Part shown: piece after piece, positions 34,604-46,137 of the stretch | Numbering within the stretch: the stretch's first letter is position 1 | How the letters are laid out: each line of letters begins with the position of its first letter | NCBI GenBank assembly: GCA_003550325.1 | Contig: QKWP01000232.1 | Coordinates: forward strand, 251,858-315,857 | Source: Gigaspora rosea | Taxonomy: Eukaryota > Glomeromycota > Glomeromycetes > Diversisporales > Gigasporaceae | Direction: 5' to 3' | Length of the DNA stretch: 64,000 nt | Made by a program: the position numbers and the translations under genes | The notes under the pieces: model-generated | Databases searched by the model: none | Seen by the model: the letters and a program-made list of their open reading frames with translations, nothing else | What the model was told of the DNA's origin: nothing

Positions 34604-35303
34604 AAACTAGATTAAAATTTTGTTTTTTGCACTTTTTCAAAATTTAACTTCGCCAAAAACAAATATTAACTAATTTTAAATTAGTAGTTATGTGTAAAAT
34701 TATACCCTGAACAACTTTTCTTAGTTGACCAAAGAAGGTTACCTTGTAAGAAAAATGGGTTAGCTATATACTAAATTTAAAAATATTCAGTTTGTAATAT
34801 AAAACCCCTTTTTTTGTCAAGGTAACTTGCTTTGAGCTTCTAAGTAAACTTGTTCAGCTGGTAATTCTACTCGTTTTAAGATCAAAACGTGTTTTTTTGA
34901 ACCTTTTACTAAGTGAAAAATGGGTTCAAAGTTTTAAAAAAAAATTTTCTTTTAGAAAAAAAATTTTTTTTGAACTTTAAACCCATTTTTCACTTAGTAA
35001 AAGGTCTGAAACAACGCAGTTTGATTTTAGACTAAGTATAATTACTAGCTAAACAAGTTTACTTAGAAGCCCAAAGCAGGTTACCTTGACAAAAAAAGGT
35101 TTTTATATTACAAACTGAAAAATTTTAACTTTAGCATATAGCTAACCTATTTTTCTTACAAGGTAACCTTCTTTGGTCGACTAAGTTAAGTTGTTCAGAG
35201 TATAATTTTACACATAACTGTTGATTTAAAATTAGTTAATATTTGTTTTTGGTGAAGTTAAATTTTGAAAAAGTACAAAAATCAAAAAATTTTGATCTAG
35301 TTA
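34604..35303. repeat. ~700-bp foldback palindrome
   Basis: Arms of about 350 bp are inverse complements around a centre near 34953 (TTTAGAAAAAAAATTTTTTT). Paired landmarks are CTAGATTAAAATTTT and AAAATTTTGATCTAG, TTGACCAAAGAAGGTTACCT and AGGTAACCTTCTTTGGTC, and CTAAGTAAACTTGTTCAGC and TAAACAAGTTTACTTAG. The last motif is shared with the cores of the GTCTGA-type elements. No gene. Confidence 0.85.
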
Positions 35304-35310
35304 ACACACC

Positions 35311-36470
35311 TCTATCTTTTTTTATCGGCATGCTGTATATCGTTTCCAATAATGTTAAGATTAGATGTAGATCGTCTTGGTTATTGGCTAAGTTTTTACT
35401 CGTAACCCGCCACATTTCCTTTTAGGCTAAAACAAAAAGGATTTTTATCAAATAATTTTATATTATCTTATTGATATAGATATCATATATATCAGATATA
35501 TCAAGATAGTTTAGATAATAATAACAATAATGATATCGATATTGATATTGATATAGCCCCAAAAATTTTTTATTGTATTCGGGTTGTATTTATAAGATTT
35601 TTAAGTTAAACGACTTTTGATTCTATAATAAGATGTATGCATTGCTATATAAACTTTATTTAAAATTGTGTATGTACATACTAAAAATATATTTGTTAGT
35701 TTTGTTAACAAATTCTCAGATTATTCCCGATTATAGCTATGCTTCCATAGTTAGATGATGCATTCTTAAAATGTTTTACTAAATATATGCCAAACTTTAT
35801 AGTAAAAATTATACAGTATATTGTAAAAATCAAGATGTCCAAAGTTATGATATTCACAGTCTTCTACATAATAATATTGAACTCAGTTATCTTTTATGAT
35901 TTAAAAAATCAACTTTTGTGCATTATGCGTTATACATGTCTTTGATTTTATTAATTGAGGTATAGATAATACTAATAATATGCATTAGTGAACTGTATGT
36001 TGTTTGTCAAAAGAATAATATAGTAAGACCACTATAAGTGCACACTCTTGGGGCTAAGCTTTAACAACATGCATTTAGAGATCAATAAGAGAAAGTGTAT
36101 TTATAGGGGCAAGTATATATTTTGGCCAGAACTTGAGCATGCATTTAGAGGGTGTGCACTTGTAGAGGGTGCAGTTATGGAGGTTTTACTGTAATAGGTT
36201 TTGCAAAAGAATATTTACAGTACTAATGATAGAAATCACTGAAATAGCGAGTAAGTTCTGAAACAATGCTCACAATAGAAATTATAATAATTCCAATATA
36301 AACTGACTCACCTTAACAACTTATTATAGTTATCAAAACTGTAAGTTTGTAACAGAATTTTTCAGTCTTTTGTGATTAAAATCACATTCATTTCAATGCA
36401 AACCAACTCATATTAATCATATATTGTAGTCACCAGAGTAGTAAGTTCTGTAACAGAATAATTTACAGTA
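35311..36470. repeat. host repeat H, uninterrupted copy (empty hAT site)
   Basis: Joins the sequences found at 22952-23388 and 31371-32065 in one piece. At about 35775-35790 it reads TTTTACTAAATATATGCC with a single ACTAAATA. It therefore represents the state before hAT insertion. It includes a pogo-like MITE at 36021-36191. Confidence 0.9.
36021..36191. mobile_element. pogo/Tigger-like MITE, copy 2
   Basis: Same element as 31618-31787, at the same place in host repeat H. Its first base is mutated (TAGTAAGACC). It was present before repeat H was duplicated. Confidence 0.7.
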
Positions 36471-37040
36471 AATCATGATAGAAACACAACAATTCCAATG
36501 CAAGCTATCCCAGGCTTAACTGTTACCAAATATTGTGTAAATCTTGCAATAGAAATACAATAATTTCTGTGCAAATTATTTTGTTTACCACATATTGTGG
36601 TTGTGGTCACTGGAATAGAGAACAAATACTGTAATAAATTCTTTTTAAGTAGCTCAATTCCAATACAAACTAACTCACTTATCTTAATCACATGTTATGG
36701 CCAATGGAATAGCAAGTAATTTTGTAGTTAAATTATACAGTAACTCACAATAGAAATCATACCAAATTTAATATAAACTAACTTTATCTTAACCACAAAT
36801 TGTGGAATTATAATAGTAAGTTTGTAATAAAATTTTTTCAATAATTTACAATAAAAGTTATGACATTCTAATACAAACTAAAATTTAATTGCATATTATA
36901 TTCACCTGAATAGTGAGTGAATAAGTTCTGTAACAAAATTTTGTTTGCACTAGCATGCTTATAATTGATAATTTTAATGCTAGTTAACTCATCTTATTTA
37001 TAATAGTGAATAAATTCTATAACTGAATTTTTCATTAGCT
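36220..37040. repeat. degenerate ~105-bp tandem repeat, long array
   Basis: Seven or so units with recurring AATAGAAAT..AATTCCAAT.CAAACTAACTCA..TTAACCACATATTGTGG and GTAAGTTCTGTAACA phrases. Each unit has drifted. Frames on either strand, such as 36473-36691, arise from the repeat and are not genes. Confidence 0.6.
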
Positions 37041-37528
37041 CATGAATAATATTAATTTAGGCCATACAAAATTATATACCTGGTTTTCATATCATGAGAT
37101 AGTGATCAATAACCTAGTAGCATAGTGTTTTTTTAATAGCAAATAAATTTTTTAAATAATGGTCAAAAGAAAAATTCATTAATGCTTTTATCTCATGATT
37201 TATTATATCTAATATACAGTATTTTCACTCATGGCATTATCTTGAATAATAGCCTGAATTAAGCTTAATTTTGGCTAAATTTTGAAATTACACCAGTATT
37301 ACACCCCTGCATGTTATTATGCAAAAATACAGTAATTGGTTTTCATATCACAAATTAATGATCTATTACAATGAGTAGATGATTTTTTTAGTAAAAAAAA
37401 ACTTAGTACAGCACAAACTCAACATACCATATACAAGACCCTCTCAGATATTAGACCTATTTGTATTGTAATGAATTAAAATTTTAATTTTTGAAATTGT
37501 AAATAATTTCTATATTTGTGTAGTTCTG

Positions 37529-38160
37529 ATGTAAATAATTTATACTAAAAGAGTAATGATGGGTGGCTTAGTAGCTTAACTACATGAATATTATTTTAGA
37601 CACATTAAAACATTATAGTGGCTACATTAATGTAGTTATTTAATCCTGTTGTACCAATTAAAGCTTGAAAAGCCCACTAAGTAATATTGTGGTAACTATA
37701 TAGCATAGTAAAAATTGTAAAGTAAGCATAACTCTTATAGAATAAACTTAGTAATTGCTAAGTAATGTAGTAATAGCTAAGTAACGTAATCAGAATTTAA
37801 CATATATATAAAGGCCTCAAGTTCTAGACTAGAAGAAAAATTCAGTTCTATTGCTATTTAATAAAGAATTCTCTTTATTTAGTATTAAATAAATCATTTG
37901 AATTTTAACATAAATAAAGAAATTATACTTATACTTGAATTCAACTTGCAACTTTAATAATACCAATCATAACTCAATTCAACAGACTGAATTGACTTTT
38001 AATCTTGAATCAGCTTTTATTAAGACTTAAATTCAGTTTAACATAATTCTTCGAAATTATATACATGACTTATATTGGCCTACCAATTGGTCTATAATTT
38101 ATTCTTGCACATATAGAAAAACTTCAAATCTTTTCTGAATTAAACCCACATTGATATCAC
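37529..38160 (+). mobile_element. possible solo LTR
   Basis: Starts TGATGTAAAT and ends CACATTGATATCA. It has a TATA-like CATATATATAAAGGCC at 37800-37814 and AATAAAG signals at 37860-37920. The end resembles the LTR/primer-site junction of elements primed by initiator tRNA-Met (TGGTATCAGA). No matching target duplication or second LTR was found, so this is a tentative call. Confidence 0.35.
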
Positions 38161-38939
38161 CTAACTGGGATTAACTCCAATACTCTGGTGAACCCATTAT
38201 TAATTCATATAATATATTATTATTATTATATTGATATCAGATTATTGATATTCCTGATATTAGCATCACTAGCATCTGTATCTCTATTTATTGTAGTAAT
38301 TCAGTAATAAATCATCCCTTCAGTCTCCACTGATTGCATATTCGATTTTAACCAAATCTTTAATACTTATTTATATCTTCTCCTGTATATGGATAGAGTG
38401 TAAATAGGCACTATTGTCTATATTGTTTTACTCACTCTTCCAAATCAACTATTACAGTATGTATTCGGATCTACAACATGGAATAAAGTTTTAGTAAAAT
38501 GTAAAAATCTGGTTATACAAATAAATAAAATAGAATAAACCTCCTAATTATCAGACCTATACTCATACAAAAGACTTATAGATCTAATTATAGATTTTAA
38601 AAACAGTGTAATAAAAAAGATCCAGTCCAGCAGTTTACAATAGTATATTTTTTATTATAGATACATTATAAGAGTTGGCAAATAATTTGTTCATTAGTAA
38701 TCATTATATTCTATTGTTATATCATTTATTAATTATAAAATAAATTATATAATACAAGAATGCAATAATTTTTAATCAATAAACTATTTACTAACATATT
38801 AAAAATTTTAACTTTTTGATAATAATTTATTTTTAGAGAGCTCACAAGCTTGAGCATATTAAGAATAGGGTGAACAAACTGTAACAATACCTACTCAAGA
38901 TCTATAAGCACTACCAAAAGAAAACTTGACTTCTGTTTT
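38161..38939. other. no recognisable gene
   Basis: AT-rich, with short TATTAT runs and no open frames of note. Confidence 0.4.
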
Positions 38940-39720
38940 TGAACCTCTCAGAAGCAATTTGTATAGTGTCAGATTTGTTTTAGCATTGAGAGATTATCAG
39001 GTTTGAAAACATTATAAACTTATTGTTAAATCTCTCAAAACTGATCTTGTCAAATATAATAAAAATTTAATTTACTATCTTTATTTCTGCTATATAAATC
39101 TAATGGTTTATAGTATTTTCAAACCTGTTAATTTTAATACTAAAAAAACCTGTTTATCATATATATCAGTTTTGAAAGGTTTGACAGTGTTAAATTTATA
39201 TAGCATAAAAGAGTTGTAGATTAAATTTTTTATTAGAATTAATAAATTATCAGTTTTGACAATATCAGTTTTAGGAGAGTCAATAGTAAAACAATTACAA
39301 GGCTAGTGCTAGTTATATATTGTCTTATCAAATTGAAAATTTGTCAAATCTGATAAAAAATTAATATGTCAATTCCATTTTTGCTATATAAATCTGATAG
39401 TTTATAATGTTTTAAACTTGATAACCTCTCAAAATCTGTTCACTATGTATATAGGTTTGGGTGGTTTAACAATACTTATAATAGCTAGACATGTATATTA
39501 TAATAGAATGTTTGGACAATTAAAATTGTCAAGTAGCAAATATATTAACAAATTATTACTACATTTACAACTCAATTTTGTTTCAATTCTAAAAGATTTT
39601 CAAGTTTGAAATCATTATAAACTATTAGATTTATATAGCAGAAATGGAGATGGTAAATCAATTTTTATCAAATTTAACAGAATCAGTTTGAAAGATATAA
39701 TAGTAAATAATAAAGGATTA
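38940..39720. repeat. inverted and direct repeat cluster (GCTATATAAATCTGATAG)
   Basis: The block TTTGCTATATAAATCTGATA followed by GTTTATAATGTTTT occurs at about 39080 and 39385, and inversely at about 39600-39660. CAGTTTTGA-type phrases lie between. This is probably a collapsed foldback element; boundaries are unclear. Confidence 0.5.
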
Positions 39721-39861
39721 TATAAAATACTGCTATGGCAATGTATTACTACCTCTAATCAACCAATTAAACTGCAAGATCAGATGTAATATGAAATTGA
39801 AGTGATTATGGTTTTTTTAAAAAATTAACCATACCATCTATGAAACAACTTAGATAGCTAT

Positions 39862-40206
39862 TCCACAAAACTTGTTCACCCCTTAAAATTTTGGCCAATA
39901 AAAGTTTAAGATCAGGTGTAACGTGATAGTCAAAACAAATATTTTATTTTTCTAAGTAAAAAGTGGTATATAAAACTAAAAATGTGTTATAGTTGGGTTA
40001 GGGTAAGAATAGCATAGGGTAGAATGCTCTATTAGTAAAATTTCATAAAACCATTTTTAATTAGGCTGCAGAAGGTGGTTTCCTAATTAAAATTAAAGCT
40101 ATTTGTGTTTTTTTGTAAATAATGACTTCGTTTTGAATTTTATATTACACCTGATCCTGAAATTTGATTGGCCAATATTACAGGAGCGAACAATTTTTTG
40201 TGAGAG
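39862..40206. mobile_element. MITE with internal TTAGGG-like repeats, copy 2
   Basis: Same family as 17762-18121: AAGATCAGGTGTAACGTGAT at the left, GTTGGGTTAGGGTAAG in the middle, CTGCAGAAGGTGGTTTCCTA, and TTACACCTGATCCTGAAAT at the right. Ends CCACAAAA and TTTTGTGAGAGG. It is more AT-shifted than copy 1. Confidence 0.7.
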
Positions 40207-41340
40207 GGCAAGGGGCGTTCCTATAAACCATCTCTTGTACTCTAACAAAAAATTTTTTTACAATATTTTGGGTTAGAACTTCTTTGCTAAAACATGCTAC
40301 CCTAACTCTAACCTAACCCTCACCCTAATCCTAAACTAACAAACTGATTTATTGTTTTGATTTCACATTCACCAGATCTTATTTAATGTGCACATATTGC
40401 TACAGCTATATTTTACTAAATTTAATAATAAAAGCTAAAGTAACTCGATAAATTGTTAACATTCTGATCATTAACATATAATAAGGATGTCTAACTACTT
40501 TATTTAAGTAATTGTAAATAGTAAATCTGATATTTACTTCACAATCACACTATTACAGTATATATCCCAAATTGATTAATAATTAATATGAATTTTCTGT
40601 CACCAACTCTCAGTTTTTTTCGAAGCACCCAAATAATAAGTTTGCAAAGTAAAAATCTAGCCTTTAGAGAATTAAGTGTTCTTATAGCTTCAATAGTACA
40701 ATAAAATCTCACATATATTGTGAAATATTAAAGTAAAATACAAACCAGAACATGAAAAATTACAGTTATATCAAATTTAATAAAAAAAATCAAGCTACTA
40801 CTTTAAATTACTGTATAAAATACCTGGTAGTTATAAACCAAAAATAGAAAAAACAGGTTTATGCAGGTTTTTTCTACAAAACAGCCAATAGAATTGCAAT
40901 AAACTTGAAATAGACCCAGTATAAATCAAGGGGAATACTGATCAAGGGGGTATTTTCTACAGTAATTTATGGTACTAATGCATTAAAATGTGAAATTGTT
41001 ATATATATCATTCTATATTATGATTGTTAAATAGAAAGCTTCTATTAGTTAACTGTATTAAAAAAATTTACAAACCTCACTTTACTGACCAAGCTGTCAT
41101 TTAAGCCAATTATAAAAATTTGCATGACCTTAATACAAATCTTTATCTGTTCTGCTATAAATCATAATATGAAATTAATAAAATTTTGATTTCACTATAA
41201 TACGATATAGCATACACTATTCTAACTCCCTTTAAACAACTTATGCACCTAATTTTAAGCTAAATTTTTTCTTCATTTCTAGTTCTATATACCTGTAAAA
41301 TTTAATTTTAAGATAATTAGTAAAGCTAGCTTAGATCTTT
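40207..41340. other. no recognisable gene; CCCTAA-like block
   Basis: A CTAACCTAACCCTCACCCTA stretch at 40309-40345 is telomere-like but degenerate and internal. The rest is AT-rich. The 41225-41340 segment is intron and exon-edge sequence of gene family U. Confidence 0.4.
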
Positions 41341-41369
41341 GGCTTAAAGTTTATAGTAAATTCATTTGT

Positions 41370-42735
41370 TTTTTTTTATAATTTTTATTATAGACAGCAT
41401 TTTGATTAATTTTAAGTGGAATTGTTCTATGACTGATACTAAACTGATCATTAATTTCCTTGTCTATATTAAAGATTTCTATATTAATCTGAATGTTTAT
41501 CAATTCATTTATTTTATTTCTATGATCAGCAATTAAATATTCATGACAAAGAGTTAGTACAACAGCTGCTAGACTTCTATATCCATCATGGCCTAAGAGT
41601 GCTTTATTACTAGTGATGCCACTGAAATTGATTTTTGAAAAAGGCCTATTTCATCTTCATTAGAGAAAATTAAAATTTTTTATAAGGAAGAGTAAATAAA
41701 ATTTATATATATATGTTCCTTATAATTTCTTCTATTCAAAAAAAGTATCAAATAATTTTGTCTTTCAAGTAAAATAGGGCAAAAACAATTTTGTCTTCAA
41801 ATTTTAATTTCAGGTTTTAGAACCCGAAATGCTTTTGTCCTCATATATATTCATCACATCACGTACAATAGCATCAAGTCTTGTTTGAGTTGTAAAATTT
41901 GAATCTTTAAATTTAATGCAAGCTTAATTTTCTTTATAATCAAGTTCAATATGGTGTATATTTACAATTAATTCTCCAAATAAATTTGTTAAATAATTAA
42001 TTTATCAAATGCTTTTTGTAAATCCTTTTCAAAACTATTTAATCGCTTATATTGTTGTGATCATGAAGTAATATCTTCAAGAGGCTTTTTATACTTATTA
42101 TTTTTTATTGTAGTAACAGGTTGAGAACTAATTTGTAAACGAGCATGATATAATGCCTCAATATCAAATTCAAACAAGCGAGGTCCAGAAAGTTTAGTTG
42201 ATAGTTTTTGATTGATTTTTTAATTAAATTTATTATAAAAATACATATTTGTAAAATTGTGCCATAGAAATTTTAAATAAATTCATATTTGTAAAAACAT
42301 ATTAACAACTGCTATAGATGATTTTGTACTACTAACACTCCATTCTGCACGCCCTTCCTTTCAAGTAATTGTACAATACACCTTTGAATTTGAAATATAT
42401 TTTGGTTCACACTTAAGACTTCATTTAGTAACCTTTGCCTCAACTATATAACTATCAGGTATTGGATACTAAGGTGTATTATTTCGAGATTTTTGAATAA
42501 ATTTTGGTGTAAGGGGATAAACACCTAAAGACAAAATATTGTAATGTGTACAGTATGTTCGTCCATTTGAATTATAATGTGCTTCAATTGTTGATTTATT
42601 TGGATAGTCATGTATAAAGGTACAACTAGAAAATATGCCTATTAATAAAAGTCAGAATTTTTTTATAAAATTAGAAAAATAATATTATAGTATTAAAAAA
42701 AATATATTACTTTCACTTTCTTGTATTTCGACCAT
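41370..42735 (-). pseudogene. unrecognised spliced gene, family U (fragment 2)
   Basis: On the minus strand a short exon starts with ATG at 42735 (MVEIQESE). A 72-bp GT-AG intron (42710-42639) follows, then a long frame: IFSSCTFIHDYPNKSTIEAH, YNSNGRTYCTHYNILSLGVY, PLTPKFIQKSRNN, PDSYIVEAKVTK. Later blocks are RLFEFDIEALYHARLQISSQ and, at 41640-41390, ALLGHDGYRSLAAVVLTLCH with ISHRTIPLKINQNAV. In-frame stops at 42471-42469, 42423-42421, 42363-42361, 42063-42061 and 41926-41924 are all explicable as C-to-T or G-to-A changes. One frame change occurs near 42000. I cannot name the family. It looks like a transposon-associated or lineage-specific protein of at least 350 residues. A second fragment is at 32640-32952. 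Confidence 0.6.
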
Positions 42736-43030
42736 TTTAATTTTTCATTTTTTTATTTAAAGCCAAAACAGGTTTGCTGTTATTCTTATACTGTATTTAT
42801 ATAAATATTTATATGAGTATTGTACCTCATCTCAAAAAACTAATTCCTTCTAAAAAAACCAATTACAAACCAATTCCCAGCAGGTTTTGAAGTTGCAAAC
42901 TCCAGTTTAAAGAGTGATAAGCTACCAATGATTGGTGTATCAATCTATATTTTACAATATTATCACTATTTTAAAATTTGTTTGATTTGCATGTCGATCA
43001 AAATTTCTAATTATCACTAAAATTTAATTT
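42736..43030. other. upstream of family U; no gene
   Basis: AT-rich sequence upstream of the ATG of the family U pseudogene. No promoter element can be assigned with confidence. Confidence 0.35.
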
Positions 43031-43400
43031 CAGTCAACTCTCCATAAATGCAACTCATAGGGACAACTTTCCATAAATGTAACTTGTAGGGACAAGCCTA
43101 CAACGTGCATTTAGAAAGGTTTGCATTTAGAAAGAGCCAATCAAATTGCAGCTTTAAAAATTAGATCATCAAGTTTGTGTAACTTCTACCAAACCTGTAT
43201 AATCTATCTTAAATACTAAAATTTAATTGGCTACATGCATTTAGGGAGGTTAGTGTAATATAAAATGTTATTCAAGAGAACATGCATTTACAGAATATAG
43301 AATATGCATTTAGCACTAATAACATTTTACAGAATAGAAAAAACGTGCATTTAGGGAGGTATTGCATTTATGGAGGTTGCATTTATGGAGGTCTAACTGT
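43031..43400. mobile_element. pogo/Tigger-like MITE, copy 3
   Basis: Ends CAGTCAACTCTCCATAAATG and GGAGGTCTAACTG. The body has repeated GTGCATTTAGGGAGGT and ACGTGCATTTAG phrases. It is about 90% like 58917-59254. No coding frame. Confidence 0.75.
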
Positions 43401-43957
43401 AGTGATATAAAACAAATCTGCCCATATGCTAAATGAAGAAGTAGCGTGCTTTTAATAGTACCTAAATCCGAACCAAAAAGATAACTATCTATAAAACTAA
43501 ATGGTCAAGAGTTTTTATAGCAAAAGAAGCACACCAACCTGGCCACTAGAATTATATCAGAGGAAGAAAGCATATATTATAGAAGTATGAACAAAGAAAG
43601 AAAGACCACAAGGTACTTAAAGCCTGGCTGATCAATTTTTCTAGCTAACTAAATTGGTAGCTTGGAATACTAAAAATGGATTCTAGTAGAAAAAAAAAGA
43701 GGATACTAGGGTTGTTGAACTTTACAAAGGCAGAAGTAGATAACAGTAGTGGTTTAAGATAATACTAACTACAAATGTAAGCCTTGGTGAATGCACAAGT
43801 TGTCTAAGTATAGATAAATATATAGAATAGAAACAGGTACTATTCTATCAAGTTTCTTGTTAAAGATAACAAAACCAGAATTACTCAGCTAGATTCTAAG
43901 AACAATAAATAAGCATCCAGTATAAACTTCAACTAACTAATATATCAGAGGGTTGTA
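43401..43957. other. no recognisable gene
   Basis: AT-rich, slightly purine-biased sequence without repeats or open frames of note. Confidence 0.4.
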
Positions 43958-44252
43958 GGACCCCGGACATCTCTCATATAGGTCATAACTGGAATTTGGC
44001 CAATTTTGACCTAATTTGCTAAAAACGACAAAATCTATTTATTTAAATAACTTTTGATCCAGTGATCAGAATTGAATAAACTTTTTTTTGTTAGATGCGC
44101 CTCACTGAGAGCTTCATTTTAAAAAAAGTTCATTCAAATTGGACCACTGAATGCCAAGATAATTGCCAAAAACTGATTTTTTGCTTTTCAAATTTTGGGG
44201 GTTTTTGCTGAAATGCGTAACATATGACCTCTGTACTACATGTCCGGGGTCC
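43958..44252. mobile_element. 295-bp MITE with GGACCCCGGACAT ends
   Basis: Perfect 13-bp inverted ends GGACCCCGGACAT and ATGTCCGGGGTCC, each next to GTAG or TGTAG-like flanks. Internal phrases AACTTTTGATCCAGTGATCA and TTTGGCCAATTTTGACCTAA recur in the inverted relative at 47023-47271. Confidence 0.8.
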
Positions 44253-44279
44253 TGTTGTAGTAATACAGAATAGGTTGGC

Positions 44280-44720
44280 AGAAGGTACAGAAATCAAAGA
44301 GTTTAAATAAACAATTCCTGTAGCTGAGTTGCAGGTATAGTAGCTAGTATAGAACTTTAGAGCAGACTATTTAAATTAAATACCAAAAGTGTGCATGTAG
44401 CTAGTTATATCCTCATCTATATAACAAATACTAGTGTAGAGGTTAGAACTAAATTTAAATATTTGAGTTTATTATATTAAAATTCGAGTTTATCATACCA
44501 AAATTCGAGTTTATCATATCAATTATTAATTAATTGATGTGATAAACTCGAACTTTGGCATAATAAAATTAAATTTTAATATAGTAAACTCAAATATTAA
44601 ATTCAGTTCTAACCTCTATGGTAGTGAACTCTATGTGGTTACTGATAGCTCTAATATCTTGAATAAAAATTTCTAAGTCCCAAGATAGGCACTTTGAAAT
44701 TAAAAATATTAAAAATGTAA
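44280..44720. repeat. retroposon fragments (relatives of 61190-61555)
   Basis: 44290-44430 matches the body of the 61.2-kb retroposon (AGAGTTTAAATAAACAATTC, ACCAAAAGTGTGCATGTAGC). 44630-44700 matches its 3' end (CTCTAATATCTTGAATAAAA, TAGGCACTTTGAAATT). Between them is an inverted AT-rich insert (CGAGTTTATCATA and its complement). Confidence 0.6.
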
Positions 44721-45032
44721 ATATAGATCTTTTATATTAATATTAGAGAAGACACACTGAATTGAACTACCAATAACAAAAGAATAAACATTATCTAAGA
44801 CAAAACAGTAATAACTAGCACAAAAAAAAACTCAACTAATATAAAAAGAAAATTTGCTAAATTGTATATTATTAATAATAAAAGAATAACACTTGAAGCA
44901 AGAAAGTACCAACTAGTTCCAAAAGAAGAACTATTAACAAGTACTAAAAAAAAATTACCAAAACAGACAAAACCAATAATAAAGAAACACTAACTAACAC
45001 CAAAAAATAACAAATTGGACAATACCAATAAC
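44721..45032. repeat. ACCAATAACAAAAGAA-type simple repeat region
   Basis: Purine/A-rich sequence with recurrent CCAATAAC, ACTAAC and AAAGAATAA phrases. It continues on the other side of the 45033-46129 element, so that element was inserted into it. Confidence 0.5.
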
Positions 45033-46129
45033 TAGTGTTCTATAATTTAATTTGATTTAATTTAATCAAATATTTGATCTCAAATCAAATTCAAATACAA
45101 AAATTTCAAATTAAATCAAATTCAAATTGATAAAATATTCAATTCAATTTGACAAATATTTGAAAATTTTTATTGAAACTATAGATACGATAGCTATTTA
45201 TACAAAATTTTATTAAGACAACTCCTTTTTTGTTCTATAAAACTAGTGTATTTTGATTAGAAAAACATTTTTTATTTAATACAAAAAATCACTTAACTTA
45301 GTAAAATTTTGTATAAATTAAAAATTTTGAAAAAAACAACCAAAATTTTAAAATTTTTTAAAGAATTAATGTATATGTAGCCATACTAAAGATTATAGAA
45401 AATTTTGTAGCCTTAGGTTAGGGTTCAAATTAAAATTAGAATTAGTATTAGGTATTAGAGTTAAAATTAGGTTTAGGTTTAGGATTGGGATTAGAGTTTT
45501 GGTTGGGTTTAAAGTAAAATCATGAGTAAAGCATTTTTGCTTAGTAATTACCCTAGTAAAATTTTGAGATATATATAATTTTTGATTTCAGCTACATGTA
45601 GCTACAGCTACAAATAACTTTACCCTTTTTTAAAAATTACAAATAAGTTTATTGGAGTTTGCTATTTATTACCACTAGTGATTATCATTAGTAATCAATT
45701 TGCCAATTAAAATTCGGGATCAGGTGTAATATGTAGATCAATTTTTGTATAACAAAAACAAAGAATTTTTTAAAAAATTACTAAAATTGCTTCCAACCTA
45801 AAATTTTGACTATAAAACTACTTTATTTATACAAAAAAAAATTTCTTACTAAATTTTACTATATATAGCCCTACTCTAATCTATAACCTTTACCCTTACT
45901 CTAATATTAAAAGATTTAATTTTTATTTAATACAAACTGTTTGTTTTGTTTATTTTGTTTTATACATTGTAGATTCAAGTGATAATCACTACAGGTGATA
46001 TATAGTGATTTTTAAGTTTATTTGATTTAATTTGATTTGATCAAATCAAATTCAAATTAGGAATTTATTTGATTTGATCAAATTCAAATATACCTGTTAT
46101 TCGATTCAATTCAACTTGAAGAAACCCTA
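45033..46129. mobile_element. hAT-like element with TCAAAT arms
   Basis: Left end TAGTGTTCT; right end complement TAGGGTTTC (imperfect). The flanks CCAATAAC (45025-45032) and CTAATAAC (46130-46137) are a 7/8 match to an 8-bp duplication. Both arms are built from TCAAAT/ATTTGA units (TTTGATTTGATCAAATCAAA). The middle contains a GGTTAGGG-like tract and a relic of the TTAGGG-type MITE. No gene. Confidence 0.65.
45640..45990. mobile_element. relic of the TTAGGG-type MITE family
   Basis: GATCAGGTGTAATATG at 45718 and CTATAACCTTTACCCTTACT at 45890 recall 17762-18121. Inverted ends around AGTGATTATCA and TGATAATCACT. Heavily decayed. Confidence 0.4.
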
Positions 46130-46137
46130 CTAATAAC

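Noticed and set aside
36473-36691. 72-codon minus-strand frame
   Set aside because: Lies wholly within the degenerate 105-bp tandem repeat.
37529-38160. Full LTR retrotransposon starting at this LTR-like segment
   Set aside because: No gag-pol coding and no second LTR in the next several kilobases; only a tentative solo LTR was kept.
40309-40345. CCCTAA-like stretch considered as an internal telomere
   Set aside because: Short and irregular; more likely derived from the TTAGGG-bearing MITE family next to it.
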